Positions 19,320 to 28,188 of a stretch of DNA of 64,000 bases are shown in pieces. Each line of letters opens with the position of its first letter. Position 1 is the stretch's first letter. The position numbers were made by a program, and so were the translations under genes. Below the pieces are notes generated by a model. It did no database searches and was not told the DNA's origin. It saw only the letters and a list, made by a program, of their open reading frames with translations. Origin of the DNA: Alphaproteobacteria bacterium (GTDB taxonomy: Bacteria > Pseudomonadota > Alphaproteobacteria > CACIAM-22H2); assembly GCA_016793165.1 (NCBI GenBank), contig JAEULA010000013.1:205323-269322 (forward strand). The letters run 5' to 3'.

Positions 19320-20246
19320 TCAGTTCTCGTTGCGGCCGCGACGGCGCTCGCGGGTGTAGCTGAAGATCTCGGAGAAGCCGATCAGCAGGATGAGGACGCC
19401 GAGCACGACCTGGATCGCCGCGAGCGCTCGGGCCGCGTCGGTGGACGGCACGATGTCGCCGTAGCCGACGGTCGCCATCGTCACGATCGAGAAGTACAGG
19501 CTCTCCGGGAAGGTCAGCGCCCGATGCGCGCCGCCGATGGTGAAGTTGGGCGTCGTCGCGAGCCGGTCGAGGATCCGGTAGAGCGACGCGAAGACGATCA
19601 CGGTGACCGAGTAGAAGGTCAGGAAGGCGAAGGTGGGCACGACCAGCTTCGCGATGCGCTCGAAGAACTCCTCGAACAGCAGCCCGGTCTCGATCAGGAA
19701 GCTCGAGACGTCGGCGCTGACGGCGAACACGATCGCGGCGATCGCCGCCATGGCGGCGAGGAACGCCAGGTCGGCGGCGCGCGCGGAGAGATCGAGCGTC
19801 GGCAGCACGAAGGTCAGCACGCCGATGCCGAACACCGGCACGAGCCAAAGGAAGCTGCGCGCGACCTCCTCGGCGTCGGCCACCCGGTCGGCGAGCACGA
19901 TGCGCCGGATCCGGTCGCGCCGGATCCAGGCCCCCGCGAGAAAGGCGAGGAACGGCAGGATGAATCCGATGCGGGTGGCGAACACGCCGACCTGCGCGAA
20001 GTTCACCTCGGTGAACACCACGAACAGGCTGGTGTAGACCGCGAGCCCGTTCGCGAAGGCGATCGCGAAGAAGCGGCTGCCCGGAAAGGCGCGCAGGAAG
20101 AACGCCACGGCGCCGAGCACCATCGCCACGAGCATGATGATGAAGCCGAGGTCGAAATACTCCGCCGCCGCCGCCGCGATCAGCCCGACCAGCATGGTCG
20201 TGAAGCCGATGCCGCCGAGGCCGGCCCGGCCGAGCAGGCGGTTCAC
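19320..20246 (-). CDS. Potassium channel family protein
   Basis: A 308-residue membrane protein with about seven or eight hydrophobic segments. The C-terminal pair surrounds a pore loop with the selectivity filter TMATVGYGDIV, diagnostic of potassium channels. The N-terminal six or so helices (GFIIMLVAMVLGAVAFFL, FFAIAFANGLAVYTSLFVVF) do not show a voltage-sensor S4 arginine ladder. GTG 20246 is chosen because GGGGAGG at 20253-20259 lies 6 bases upstream; ATG 20264 is the alternative but has no ribosome site. It sits inside the liu operon between liuC and liuD, an unusual place for an ion channel. Confidence 0.85.
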   Translation of the reverse strand: MNRLLGRAGLGGIGFTTMLVGLIAAAAAEYFDLGFIIMLVAMVLGAVAFFLRAFPGSRFFAIAFANGLAVYTSLFVVFTEVNFAQVGVFATRIGFILPFLAFLAGAWIRRDRIRRIVLADRVADAEEVARSFLWLVPVFGIGVLTFVLPTLDLSARAADLAFLAAMAAIAAIVFAVSADVSSFLIETGLLFEEFFERIAKLVVPTFAFLTFYSVTVIVFASLYRILDRLATTPNFTIGGAHRALTFPESLYFSIVTMATVGYGDIVPSTDAARALAAIQVVLGVLILLIGFSEIFSYTRERRRGRNEN

Positions 20247-20252
20247 CGCCGG

Positions 20253-20259
20253 CCTCCCC
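20253..20259 (-). promoter_or_regulatory. Ribosome binding site deciding a GTG start
   Basis: GGGGAGG on the minus strand lies 6 bases before GTG 20246 of the potassium channel gene and falls inside the reading frame that would start at ATG 20264. Confidence 0.55.
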
Positions 20260-20340
20260 GGCATCGGCGCGCGCGCGGCGGCGCCGCGATCGCGCGGCGA
20301 CGACCTGCGGTCCGCCGCCCGTCGAGGAGGCGAACGGCCG

Positions 20341-21135
20341 TCACGATCCCGCCGTCCAGTTCGGCCTGCGCTTCTCGAGGAAGCTCGCGATGCCTTCGCG
20401 CCCCTCGGCGCCGGCGCGGATGTCGGCGATGCGTCGCGCCGTCTCCGCGACCAGCGCGTCGTCGAGCGGGGTGCGGGCGACCAGCCGGATCAGGTCCTTG
20501 GCCGCACGCATCGCCGCGGGCCCGTTGGCGACCAGCACGTCGCAGATCCGGTCGACGCCGGCCTGCAGCTGATCCGCCATGAAGACGCCGTGCACGAGGC
20601 CCAGCTGCTCGGCGGCGCGCGCGTCGAAGCTCTCGGCCGTCAGGAAGTAGCGGCGCGCATTGCGCTCGCCGATCGCCGCGACGACATAGGGGCTGATCAC
20701 CGCGGGGATCAGGCCCAGACGCGTCTCCGAGATCGCGAAGGTGGCGCGCTCGGCGGCCAGGGCGATGTCGCAGCAGGCGACCAGCCCGCATCCGCCGGCG
20801 ATCGCGGCCCCCTGGACCTGCGCCACGGTCGGCTTGCCCAGCATGTCCAGCGTACGCATCAGCCGCGCCATCGCCTCCGCGTCGCGACGGTTCTCGGCCT
20901 GCGAATAGAGCGCCATGCGCTTCATCCAGTTGAGATCGGCGCCGGCGGAGAAGCTCTTGCCGGCACCGGTGAGCACGACCACGCGCACGCCGCGATCCGC
21001 GTCGAGGCGCTCGAGCGTGGCGGTCAGCTCGGCGATCAGCGCGTCGTCGAAGGCGTTATGGATCTCCGGCCGGTTGAGCGTGATCGTCGCCACGCCGCGG
21101 GCGTCGGCGGCCACGAGGGTCGTCGGTGCGCCCAT
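20341..21135 (-). CDS. liuC: Enoyl-CoA hydratase/isomerase family, probable methylglutaconyl-CoA hydratase
   Basis: A 264-residue crotonase-fold enzyme. It shows FSAGADLNWMKRM (oxyanion and CoA site) and AAIAGGCGLVACCDIALAAE with the SETRLGLIPAVISPYV segment that carries a catalytic Glu. The ADLNWMKRM sequence is typical of the AUH/LiuC branch. Position between liuB and liuD supports hydration of 3-methylglutaconyl-CoA to HMG-CoA in leucine breakdown. Start MGAPTT at ATG 21135; the open frame upstream overlaps liuB and is not used. HMG-CoA lyase is not in this window. Confidence 0.88.
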   Translation of the reverse strand: MGAPTTLVAADARGVATITLNRPEIHNAFDDALIAELTATLERLDADRGVRVVVLTGAGKSFSAGADLNWMKRMALYSQAENRRDAEAMARLMRTLDMLGKPTVAQVQGAAIAGGCGLVACCDIALAAERATFAISETRLGLIPAVISPYVVAAIGERNARRYFLTAESFDARAAEQLGLVHGVFMADQLQAGVDRICDVLVANGPAAMRAAKDLIRLVARTPLDDALVAETARRIADIRAGAEGREGIASFLEKRRPNWTAGS

Positions 21136-21200
21136 GTCAGGCGCTCCCGGCCGGAGCGCGGACCGCGACGGGGGCGTCGGTGCCGGAGATCCGTCCCATG

Positions 21201-22808
21201 TCACATCCTGAACACGCCGAAGCGCGTCTTCTCGATCGGGGCGTTGAGGGCGGACGAGATGGCGAGGCCGAGCACCATGCGCGTGTCGGCGGGATCGATG
21301 ATGCCGTCGTCCCAGAGGCGCGCCGTCGCGTAGTACGGATGTCCCTGGGTCTCGTACTGCTCGCGGATCGGGCGCTTGAACGCCTCCTCGTCCTCCGCGC
21401 TCCAGCTCTTGCCCTGCGCCGCCATGCCGTCGCGCCGAACCGTCGCGAGGACGGCTGCGGCCTGCTCGCCACCCATCACGGAAATGCGCGCGTTCGGCCA
21501 CATGAACAGCAGCCGAGGACCGAAGGCGCGTCCGCACATCCCGTAGTTCCCGGCGCCGAAGCTGCCGCCGATGATGACCGTGAACTTCGGGACGGCCGCG
21601 CAGGCCACCGCCGTCACCATCTTCGCCCCGTCCTTCGCGATGCCGCCGGCCTCGTATTTCCGGCCGACCATGAAGCCGGCGATGTTCTGCAGGAAGACGA
21701 GCGGGATGCCGCGCTGCGCGCAAAGCTCGATGAAGTGCGCCGCCTTGAGCGCCGATTCAGAGAACAGGATGCCGTTGTTGGCGACGATGCCCACGGGATA
21801 GCCCAGGATCCGCGCGACGCCCGTGACGATCGTCGGCCCGTAGAGCGGCTTGAACTCGTCGAGCTCGCTGCCGTCGACGAGCCGCGCGATCACCTCGCGC
21901 ACGTCGTAGGGCTTGCGCGTGTCGGTCGGCACGATCCCGTGCAGCTCGGCGGCGGGGTGCAGCGGCTCGCGCGGCTCGCGCGTCTCCAGCTCCACCGACT
22001 TGCGGCGGTTGAGATTGGCGACCAGCCTTCGCGCGAGCGCCAGCGCGTGGGCATCATCGCGCGCCATGTGGTCTGTGACTCCCGAGCTGCGGCTGTGCAC
22101 CTCGGCGCCCCCGAGCTCCTCGGCCGAGACGACCTCCCCGGTCGCCGCCTTCACCAGCGGCGGGCCGCCGAGGAAGATCGTGCCTTGCCCCCGAACGATG
22201 ATCGCCTCGTCGGACATCGCCGGCACATAGGCCCCGCCGGCGGTGCACGAGCCCATCACGACGGCGATCTGCGGGATCCCCGCCGCCGACATCGTTGCCT
22301 GGTTGTAGAAGATCCGCCCGAAATGGTCGCGATCGGGAAACACCTCGTCCTGGTTGGGCAGGTTGGCGCCCCCGGAATCGACGAGATACAGGCAAGGCAG
22401 GTTGTTCTCGCGCGCGATCTCCTGGGCGCGCACGTGCTTCTTCACCGTCATCGGGAAGTAGGTGCCGCCCTTCACGGTCGCGTCGTTGCAGACGATGACG
22501 CATTCGCGCCCCGAGACGCGGCCGATCCCGGTGATCAGCCCGGCCCCGACAACGTCGGCCCCGTACATGCCGTCGCCGGCGAGGGGCGAGAGCTCGAGGA
22601 AGGGAGCGCCCGGATCGAGCAGCAGCCGTACGCGCTCGCGCGGCAGCAGCTTGCCGCGCTTGACGTGCCGCTCACGCGCGGCCGCCCCGCCCCCTTGCGT
22701 CGCCGCGTCGGTCTTGGCGCGGAGGTCGCCGACCAGCCGCGCCATCGCCTCGGCATTGGCGCGGAAGGAATCGGAGCGCGGGTCGATCGCGGTCTTCAGG
22801 ACGGACAT
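21201..22808 (-). CDS. liuB: Methylcrotonyl-CoA carboxylase carboxyltransferase subunit
   Basis: A 535-residue carboxyltransferase, exactly the usual MccB length. Features: [20 protein letters not shown], the oxyanion-forming [17 protein letters not shown], and [20 protein letters not shown] followed by [18 protein letters not shown] and [15 protein letters not shown]. The NYGMCGRA and SVMGGEQAA sequences are typical of methylcrotonyl-CoA carboxylase rather than propionyl-CoA carboxylase. It forms a complex with LiuD. The gene lies 22 bases downstream of the racemase-family gene. Confident call. Confidence 0.93.
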   Translation of the reverse strand: MSVLKTAIDPRSDSFRANAEAMARLVGDLRAKTDAATQGGGAAARERHVKRGKLLPRERVRLLLDPGAPFLELSPLAGDGMYGADVVGAGLITGIGRVSGRECVIVCNDATVKGGTYFPMTVKKHVRAQEIARENNLPCLYLVDSGGANLPNQDEVFPDRDHFGRIFYNQATMSAAGIPQIAVVMGSCTAGGAYVPAMSDEAIIVRGQGTIFLGGPPLVKAATGEVVSAEELGGAEVHSRSSGVTDHMARDDAHALALARRLVANLNRRKSVELETREPREPLHPAAELHGIVPTDTRKPYDVREVIARLVDGSELDEFKPLYGPTIVTGVARILGYPVGIVANNGILFSESALKAAHFIELCAQRGIPLVFLQNIAGFMVGRKYEAGGIAKDGAKMVTAVACAAVPKFTVIIGGSFGAGNYGMCGRAFGPRLLFMWPNARISVMGGEQAAAVLATVRRDGMAAQGKSWSAEDEEAFKRPIREQYETQGHPYYATARLWDDGIIDPADTRMVLGLAISSALNAPIEKTRFGVFRM

Positions 22809-22830
22809 GTGGGGATTTGTAGAACAGGCC

Positions 22831-23616
22831 TCAGGAACCCGCCACGGCGCTCGGGAAGTGGATGCGAAGCCGCTCGATCCAGCCGGCATCGCCGCGCAGC
22901 CAGGGCAGCGGCGAGGCCGGCGCCCCGCCGCGGCCCGCCAGGATCTCCTCCAGCGCCCAGGCGAGGCACAGGTTGGAGGACAGCACCGGCGGCCCGCCGG
23001 CCGCATTGAGCCGGGTCAGCACCGCCAGCGTCGGCAGCCCGGTGCCGCTGACCACGACCGCGTCGACGTCGAGCGAGGCGATGTCGGCGAGCACGCCGGC
23101 CGCGGCGCGGCTGCGCTGCGCGTAGATCGGGTGATAGCCCTTCTCCACCGGCGCGGGCTCGCGCAGCACCGCGATCTCGAATCCGGCCTTGCGCCAGTAG
23201 TCGACGCAGGCGTCGGTCAGCCATTTCGGATAGGGGCTCACCATGCACAGGCGACGGGCCTTGAGGGTGCGCAGGGCGGCGAAGATCGCGTCGACGGCCG
23301 CGACCACCGGGCGCGGCCCGTCCCACGGCCGCGCGAAGGTGGCCACCGGGCGCTCGAGGATGTAGGAGGCGCCGGTGCACGCGACGCCGATCGCGTCGAG
23401 CGGCGCGTCGGCGAAGTCCTTCAGCGTCGAATCGATCGTCTCGAAATAGGCGATCAGCCGCGCACGCAGGTCCGGCGCCGGGCAGGTCAGCCGGGCATTC
23501 ACGATGCCGACATCGGGCCCCATGAGGATGCCGAGCTCGGGCTCGACAGTCGCATTGGCCTGCGGCGTCACGATGCCGACCAGGGCGCGGCTGCCGTACT
23601 CCAGGGGCTGTCTCAT
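22831..23616 (-). CDS. Asp/Glu racemase superfamily protein, maleate isomerase/arylmalonate decarboxylase-like
   Basis: A 261-residue protein of the aspartate/glutamate/hydantoin racemase superfamily. The N-terminal [15 protein letters not shown] matches maleate isomerase and arylmalonate decarboxylase (G-x-x-x-P-x-x-N-x-x-x-E). Candidate catalytic cysteines lie in ACTGASYI (about residue 99) and SSNLCLAW (about residue 212). The substrate could be a dicarboxylate or branched malonate. It is the first gene of the tight minus-strand run that continues into liuB, so a link to branched-chain acid breakdown is possible but unproven. The ATG at 23616 is preceded by AGGAG. Confidence 0.75.
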   Translation of the reverse strand: MRQPLEYGSRALVGIVTPQANATVEPELGILMGPDVGIVNARLTCPAPDLRARLIAYFETIDSTLKDFADAPLDAIGVACTGASYILERPVATFARPWDGPRPVVAAVDAIFAALRTLKARRLCMVSPYPKWLTDACVDYWRKAGFEIAVLREPAPVEKGYHPIYAQRSRAAAGVLADIASLDVDAVVVSGTGLPTLAVLTRLNAAGGPPVLSSNLCLAWALEEILAGRGGAPASPLPWLRGDAGWIERLRIHFPSAVAGS

Positions 23617-23692
23617 CGTCGGGACTCCTCGTTGCAGGAGCCCCGACCATAGACCCCGGTCGAGGGGATTGCCCTGTCCCGGATTGTCGCGC

Positions 23693-24787
23693 TCAGAGAT
23701 AGGTCCCGCGGATGTCCACGGTGCTCTCGTGGCCCACTTGGCCGAGATGCGCCGACAGCCAGGTCGACGCCGTCTCGCGGCCGATGTCGCGGAGCTGGGT
23801 GAGGAAGTCCCAGTCGGCGTTGAGCTTGCTCGCGATGCTGAAGCCGCACATCCGCTCGTGTGCGGCGATGGCGTGCAGGCGCATGCGCTTGAGGCCGCGA
23901 TCGGCCACGGCGCCCGAATCGATCAGGGACGTCACGAAGTCGATCGCGCGCATCTCGCGCATCAGCGAGGAGTTGAAGCTGACCTCGTTGATGCGGTTCA
24001 TGATCTCGCCCGCCGTGCGCGGGATCTCCGCCCGCTCGATCGGATTGATATGCACGATCACGACGTCGGCGCTGTCGCAGTTGTAGATGAGCGGGAAGAT
24101 CGCCGGATTGCCCATGTAGCCGCCGTCCCAGTACGCCTCGCCGTCGATCTCGACGGCCTGGAACAGGAACGGCAGGCAGGCCGACGCCATCACCGCCTCC
24201 AGCGAGACCTCGTCGTTGCCGAACAGCTTGACGCGCCCCGTGCGCACGTTGGTCGCCGAGAGGAACAGCCTGATCGGGCAGCAATGGCTGCGAAGCCGCT
24301 CGAAGTCGACCGCCTGCGCCAGCACGCGCTTCAGCGGATTGAAGTTCGACGGGTTGAACTGGTACGGCGACATCAGCCGCGTCATCAGGTCGAAGGCGAG
24401 ATAGGCCGGCGACCATTCGAGCGCGGCGTTGCCGAACCACTTGTCCAGCATCGTCGGCTGCAGCGGGCTGGTCGCGGCGGCGTGGCTGACCCGTCGCCAG
24501 AAATTGGCGAGCGCGCGACGCGCGCCGTCGCGACCGCCCTCGGCGAAGCCGTAGGCGAGCACGACGGCGTTCATCGCCCCGGCGCTCGTGGCGCTGATTC
24601 CCTCGAACGCGACCGCCGGCTCCTCGAGGAGCCGGTCGAGCACGCCCCAGGTGAAGGCGCCGTGCGCGCCGCCGCCCTGCAGGGCGAGGTTGATGGACTT
24701 CACCTCGCTCGGCACTGCGGCGGACGCCTCGGGATGCGGATGGACATGGCGACGGTTGGTCGCGACGGCGGGCGTGGAGTCGGGCAT
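23693..24787 (-). CDS. Patatin-like phospholipase
   Basis: A 364-residue cytoplasmic patatin. It has the oxyanion loop LALQGGGAHGAF, the nucleophile Ser68 in ATSAGAM (first Gly of GxSxG is Ala), and the partner Asp221 in YWDGGYMGNP. No signal peptide. AGGGGGAAG precedes ATG 24787. It lies 53 bases downstream of 3-hydroxybutyrate dehydrogenase; this pairing is frequent in alphaproteobacteria that store polyhydroxybutyrate, so it may act on granule phospholipid or as an esterase. The exact substrate is unknown. Confidence 0.88.
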   Translation of the reverse strand: MPDSTPAVATNRRHVHPHPEASAAVPSEVKSINLALQGGGAHGAFTWGVLDRLLEEPAVAFEGISATSAGAMNAVVLAYGFAEGGRDGARRALANFWRRVSHAAATSPLQPTMLDKWFGNAALEWSPAYLAFDLMTRLMSPYQFNPSNFNPLKRVLAQAVDFERLRSHCCPIRLFLSATNVRTGRVKLFGNDEVSLEAVMASACLPFLFQAVEIDGEAYWDGGYMGNPAIFPLIYNCDSADVVIVHINPIERAEIPRTAGEIMNRINEVSFNSSLMREMRAIDFVTSLIDSGAVADRGLKRMRLHAIAAHERMCGFSIASKLNADWDFLTQLRDIGRETASTWLSAHLGQVGHESTVDIRGTYL

Positions 24788-24840
24788 GGCGCTTCCCCCT
24801 TCGGGTCTGATCGATGCGGAACCGGTCGGCACGGCGATGG

Positions 24841-25683
24841 TCAATGCGCGGTCCAGCCGCCGTCGACCGGCAGGGCGGCGCCGGTGATCGAGCGCCCCGA
24901 CTCGCCGCACAGGAACGTCGCGAGCGCGCCGAGTTCGTCGACCGTCGCGAACGCCTTGTTGGGCTGGTTCTTGAGCAGCACGTCCTTGATCACGCGCTCG
25001 CGGTCGATGCCGTGGGCGCGCGCCTGGTCGTCGATTTGCCGCTCGACCAGCGGGGTCCAGACATAGCCCGGGCAGATCGCGTTGCAGGTCACGCCATTCT
25101 GCGCACCTTCCAGCGCGGTCACCTTGGTGAGGCCGACGAGTCCGTGCTTGGCGGCGACATAGGCCGACTTGAACGGCGACGCGACGAGCCCGTGCGCCGA
25201 GGCGACGTTGAGGATGCGGCCCCAGCCGCGCGACTTCATGCCGCCGAGCACGGCCCGCGTCGCGACGAAGGCGGCGGTGAGATTGAGCCCGAGGATCAGG
25301 TCCCACTTCTCCAGCGGGAACTCGTCGATCGGCGCGACATGCTGGACGCCCGCATTGTTCACGAGGATGTCGATGGCGCCGAGCTCCCGCATCGCATGCT
25401 CGACCAGCATCTCGACGCCGCTGACCTTGCTGAGGTCGGCGCCCGAGAAGCCGACGCGCACGCCGAATTCGGCGGCGAGCGCGCCCTGGATCTCCTCGGT
25501 CTGCCGCGGATCGCCGAGGCCGTTGAGCAGGACGTCGGCGCCGGCCGCGGCGAGCGCCCGCGCGATGCCGAGGCCGATGCCGCTGGTGGAGCCGGTGACG
25601 ACGGCGCTCCGGCCGGCCAGCGCGCGGGCCGGCAGGGCGTCCGCGAGTCCGACGGGAGCGGGGAGATCGAGGGTAAGGGTCAT
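24841..25683 (-). CDS. bdhA: 3-hydroxybutyrate dehydrogenase (SDR family)
   Basis: A 280-residue short-chain dehydrogenase that oxidises 3-hydroxybutyrate to acetoacetate with NAD. Cofactor motif VVTGSTSGIG, NNAG at 109-112, catalytic Ser162, Tyr175 and Lys179 (SAYVAAKHGLVG). The later segments NAICPGYVWTPLVERQI and FLCGESGRSITGAALPVDGGW are strongly typical of BdhA. A 20-residue N-terminal extension precedes the usual start. ATG 25683 has GGAGG upstream. Second-last gene of the operon that starts at 26677. Confidence 0.9.
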   Translation of the reverse strand: MTLTLDLPAPVGLADALPARALAGRSAVVTGSTSGIGLGIARALAAAGADVLLNGLGDPRQTEEIQGALAAEFGVRVGFSGADLSKVSGVEMLVEHAMRELGAIDILVNNAGVQHVAPIDEFPLEKWDLILGLNLTAAFVATRAVLGGMKSRGWGRILNVASAHGLVASPFKSAYVAAKHGLVGLTKVTALEGAQNGVTCNAICPGYVWTPLVERQIDDQARAHGIDRERVIKDVLLKNQPNKAFATVDELGALATFLCGESGRSITGAALPVDGGWTAH

Positions 25684-25718
25684 GGAGGCCTCCTGGGCTG
25701 GGTTGAAACGGGGAACGG

Positions 25719-26498
25719 TCAGTGGGTCGTGACGCGGAGCGGGCCACCGGCATCGGCGGCGCGGGCGAACCACCCCGCGACGCGCGGCAGGCAGACGAGC
25801 GCGTCGATGTCGAGGCCGGCGTCCAGCGCGAGGATCCAGGGCTGCAGGTGCTCGAAGGCGCAGGCCCCGACGATCGTCACCCCGAGCAGCGTGCCGCTCG
25901 CCGTGCAGGTCGCCTTGATGTGATGTCGGCCGCCGGAATCGGCCCCGTCGGCCATGCCGCGCAGGATCCGCAGCTCGGCCCCGGCATGCCGCGCGCGCCG
26001 CGTGTCCAGCCCCGCATGGGCGAGCACCGGATCGGTACGCACCACACGCACCGGCGTGCCGCTCCAGGGCCTGACCGCGGGGCGCCGCCGCGCGGCCGGC
26101 GCCGGCGCGGCGAGGACATGGCTCGCCTCCAGTCCCTGAAGGACGCTGCCGCGGCGGAGATAGGCGTTCACCCGTCCGCTGCGGGACTCGAGATGCGCGA
26201 CGCGGGCACGCTCGAGCACGGCGATGCCGTCCTCGACGAAGGCCGCGCGCAGGACGCCGACCAGCTCCCGATCTTCCTCCGGCAGGAGCAGCCCGGGCAC
26301 CGCGATCGTCACGTCGGCACCGAGCCGGCGATAGGCCTGGGCGGTCGCGCAGGACTGCGCGTCGCCACCAAGCACGAGCAGATGCTCCGGCACCACCGTG
26401 TTGGCGCGGATGGAAGCGGGCGTGAAGTGCGGCACGCTGGCGAGGAGCGGCGCGAGCGGCGGCGTCGCGGCGGGCTCGACATGGAGCGCGAGGGTCAT
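25719..26498 (-). CDS. Truncated pyridine-nucleotide disulfide oxidoreductase-like protein lacking the FAD/redox domain
   Basis: A 259-residue protein that aligns with the middle and end of mercuric reductase/lipoamide dehydrogenase. VPHFTPASI and VVPEHLLVLGGDAQSCATAQAYRRLGADVTI match the NAD-binding domain, but the canonical GGGxxGxE is degraded to GGDAQSCAT. The C-terminus LLGVTIVGACAFEHLQPWILALDAGLDIDAL resembles the dimerisation domain. The N-terminal FAD domain with the redox-active C-x4-C is absent. The gene is intact, begins with ATG overlapping the small gene upstream and lies 35 bases before bdhA. It may be a decayed enzyme or a regulatory/scaffold derivative. Confidence 0.7.
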   Translation of the reverse strand: MTLALHVEPAATPPLAPLLASVPHFTPASIRANTVVPEHLLVLGGDAQSCATAQAYRRLGADVTIAVPGLLLPEEDRELVGVLRAAFVEDGIAVLERARVAHLESRSGRVNAYLRRGSVLQGLEASHVLAAPAPAARRRPAVRPWSGTPVRVVRTDPVLAHAGLDTRRARHAGAELRILRGMADGADSGGRHHIKATCTASGTLLGVTIVGACAFEHLQPWILALDAGLDIDALVCLPRVAGWFARAADAGGPLRVTTH

Positions 26499-26677
26499 CG
26501 CACGCTCCCGACGCGCATCGGCAAGGCGTCCGCCAACTGGATCATCGGGGCGGAGGCGAGCGGCCCGCGATCCGCGCGCGCCGGGCTCATCACGGCCACG
26601 GCGAGCGCGAAGGCGACACCGGCACCAAGGCCGGCGACGCTCAGCGACAAGCGAAGAAAATTCCGATCCGAAATCAT
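26495..26677 (-). CDS. Small exported or membrane-anchored protein of unknown function
   Basis: A 60-residue product, too short for confident family assignment. A strong AGGAGGAGG ribosome site precedes ATG 26677. Residues about 8-34 form a hydrophobic segment (SLSVAGLGAGVAFALAVAV) ending SPARA, consistent with a signal peptide or single anchor; the rest is a short polar tail. The stop overlaps the ATG of the truncated reductase gene, so it heads the operon that includes bdhA and the patatin. Function unknown. Confidence 0.65.
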   Translation of the reverse strand: MISDRNFLRLSLSVAGLGAGVAFALAVAVMSPARADRGPLASAPMIQLADALPMRVGSVR

Positions 26678-26762
26678 GGCTCCTCCTCCTGGTTGGTCGG
26701 CCGCCGGATCGTCGGCGGCGTTCTTGCGTGCCGTGGAGAATGCGGAGCCGCGCCGCGACGCT

Positions 26763-26790
26763 GAAATGCCGATGCCCTATCGTTTCGATG
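26763..26790 (+). promoter_or_regulatory. Candidate LysR-type binding site, copy 1
   Basis: GAAATGCCGATG, two bases, then CTATCGTTTCGAT (26777-26789) and G. The second part contains the dyad ATCG-N3-CGAT. The same arrangement and spacing occurs at 28738-28765. It lies about 85 bases upstream of the small gene that heads the bdhA operon. Confidence 0.5.
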
Positions 26791-26827
26791 TCCACCGCGT
26801 ATGCGCCGCGGGCGCGCGACGCGGACG

Positions 26828-26861
26828 CGAAAAGGGCCGCCGCGCGTCGGCGCGACGGCCC
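26828..26861 (-). terminator. Rho-independent-like terminator after the NDH-2 gene
   Basis: A hairpin with outer stem GGGCCG/CGGCCC (26834-26839, 26856-26861), one mismatch and an inner CGCG/CGCG pair is followed on the minus strand by TTTTCG. It lies 32 bases beyond the stop of the minus-strand NDH-2 gene and would separate it from the bdhA operon. Confidence 0.55.
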
Positions 26862-26893
26862 CTGCCCTGCCCGCGCCGCGGCGCGTCAGCGGA

Positions 26894-28159
26894 TCAGGTC
26901 TCGATATCGCCGGTGATGAGCCGCGCGCCGCGCTGATAGGTCAGGTACGACCACAGCCAGTCGGTCATCACGGCGAGACGATTGCGGAAGCCGATCAGGA
27001 ACCAGACATGCGCGAGACCCCACAGCCACCAGGCCGTCGCGCCGCGCAGTTGCAGCCGCCCGAAGCCGGCGACGGCCGCCCCGCGCCCGATCGTCGCGAG
27101 ATCGCCGGCATGCCGGTAGACGAACGCAGGCGGCGCCGGGCGGCCCGCAAGTCTCGCCGCGATCACGGCCGCGGCGAAGAGACCGGCCTGCTTCGCCGCG
27201 GGCGCGATTCCGGGAACCGGCGCGCCGCCGGCCTGACGGATCGCGGCGGTGTCGCCGACGACCAGGATCTCGGGATGCCCGGGTAGCGTCAGATCCGCAC
27301 CGACGACGACGCGCCCGGCGCGATCCTTTTCGGCCGCCAGCCAGCGCGCCGCCGGCGATGCCGCCACGCCGGCGGCCCACACCACGCAGCGCGTCGCGAT
27401 GCGCTCGTCGCCGACGGCGACGCCCTCGGCGTCGCAGGCGGAGACGGGCTGCCCGGTGCGGACCTCGACGCCGAGGCGCTCGAGCGCCTGGCGCGCCGCC
27501 CCGGACAAGGCGGCAGGAAACGCCGCGAGCAGCCGCGGGCCGGCCTCGATCAGGACGATGCGCGCGTCGCGAGGATCGATGGTGCGGAAATCCCGCGCCA
27601 GCGCCTTGCGCGCGAGTTCGGCGATGGCCCCGGCCATCTCGACACCGGTCGGGCCGCCGCCGATGACGACGAAGGTGAGCAGCGCGCGGCGCCGCGCGGC
27701 ATCGCCGCAGGTCTCGGCGCGCTCGAAGGCGAGCAGCAGACGCCGGCGGATCGCCGTCGCATCCTCGATCTTCTTCAGGCCGGGGGCATGCCGCTCCCAC
27801 TGGTCGTTGCCGAAATAGGCATGCCGCGCGCCGGTCGCGACGACGAGCGTGTCGTAGGCGATCTCGCCGCCGTCGGTCTCGACGATGCGGCGCACCTTGT
27901 CGATTCCCTCGATCTTCGCGAGCACGACGCGGGCATTCGCCTGGCGCGCAAGGATCGATCGGATCGGCGCCGCGATGTCCGCGGGCGAAAGCCCCGCCGT
28001 TGCCACCTGGTAGAGCAGCGGCTGGAACAGGTGGTAGTTGCGCTTGTCGACGACGGTGACGTCGGCATCGACGTCGCGCAGGGCCGTCACGGCGGCGAGA
28101 CCGCCGAAGCCGGCACCGAGCACGACGACGCGGTGGCGTGCGGCAGTCAGGGGCGGCAT
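26894..28159 (-). CDS. NAD(P)/FAD-dependent oxidoreductase, type II NADH dehydrogenase family
   Basis: A 421-residue flavoprotein of the NDH-2 family. It has FAD motif VVVLGAGFGGLAAVTAL, NYHLFQPLLYQVATAGLSPADIA (quinone-side signature typical of NDH-2), the NADH motif TFVVIGGGPTGVEMAGAIAELA and the second FAD motif ILVVGDTAAI. The C-terminus WWLWGLAHVWFLIGFRNRLAVM gives the amphipathic membrane anchor. It should pass electrons from NADH to quinone without proton pumping. ATG 28159 has GAGGAT upstream. It lies 29 bases after the DoxX-like gene, forming a two-gene unit that diverges from a LysR gene. Confidence 0.9.
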   Translation of the reverse strand: MPPLTAARHRVVVLGAGFGGLAAVTALRDVDADVTVVDKRNYHLFQPLLYQVATAGLSPADIAAPIRSILARQANARVVLAKIEGIDKVRRIVETDGGEIAYDTLVVATGARHAYFGNDQWERHAPGLKKIEDATAIRRRLLLAFERAETCGDAARRRALLTFVVIGGGPTGVEMAGAIAELARKALARDFRTIDPRDARIVLIEAGPRLLAAFPAALSGAARQALERLGVEVRTGQPVSACDAEGVAVGDERIATRCVVWAAGVAASPAARWLAAEKDRAGRVVVGADLTLPGHPEILVVGDTAAIRQAGGAPVPGIAPAAKQAGLFAAAVIAARLAGRPAPPAFVYRHAGDLATIGRGAAVAGFGRLQLRGATAWWLWGLAHVWFLIGFRNRLAVMTDWLWSYLTYQRGARLITGDIET

Positions 28160-28188
28160 CGCGCGATCCTCGGGACGCGGCGCGACGT

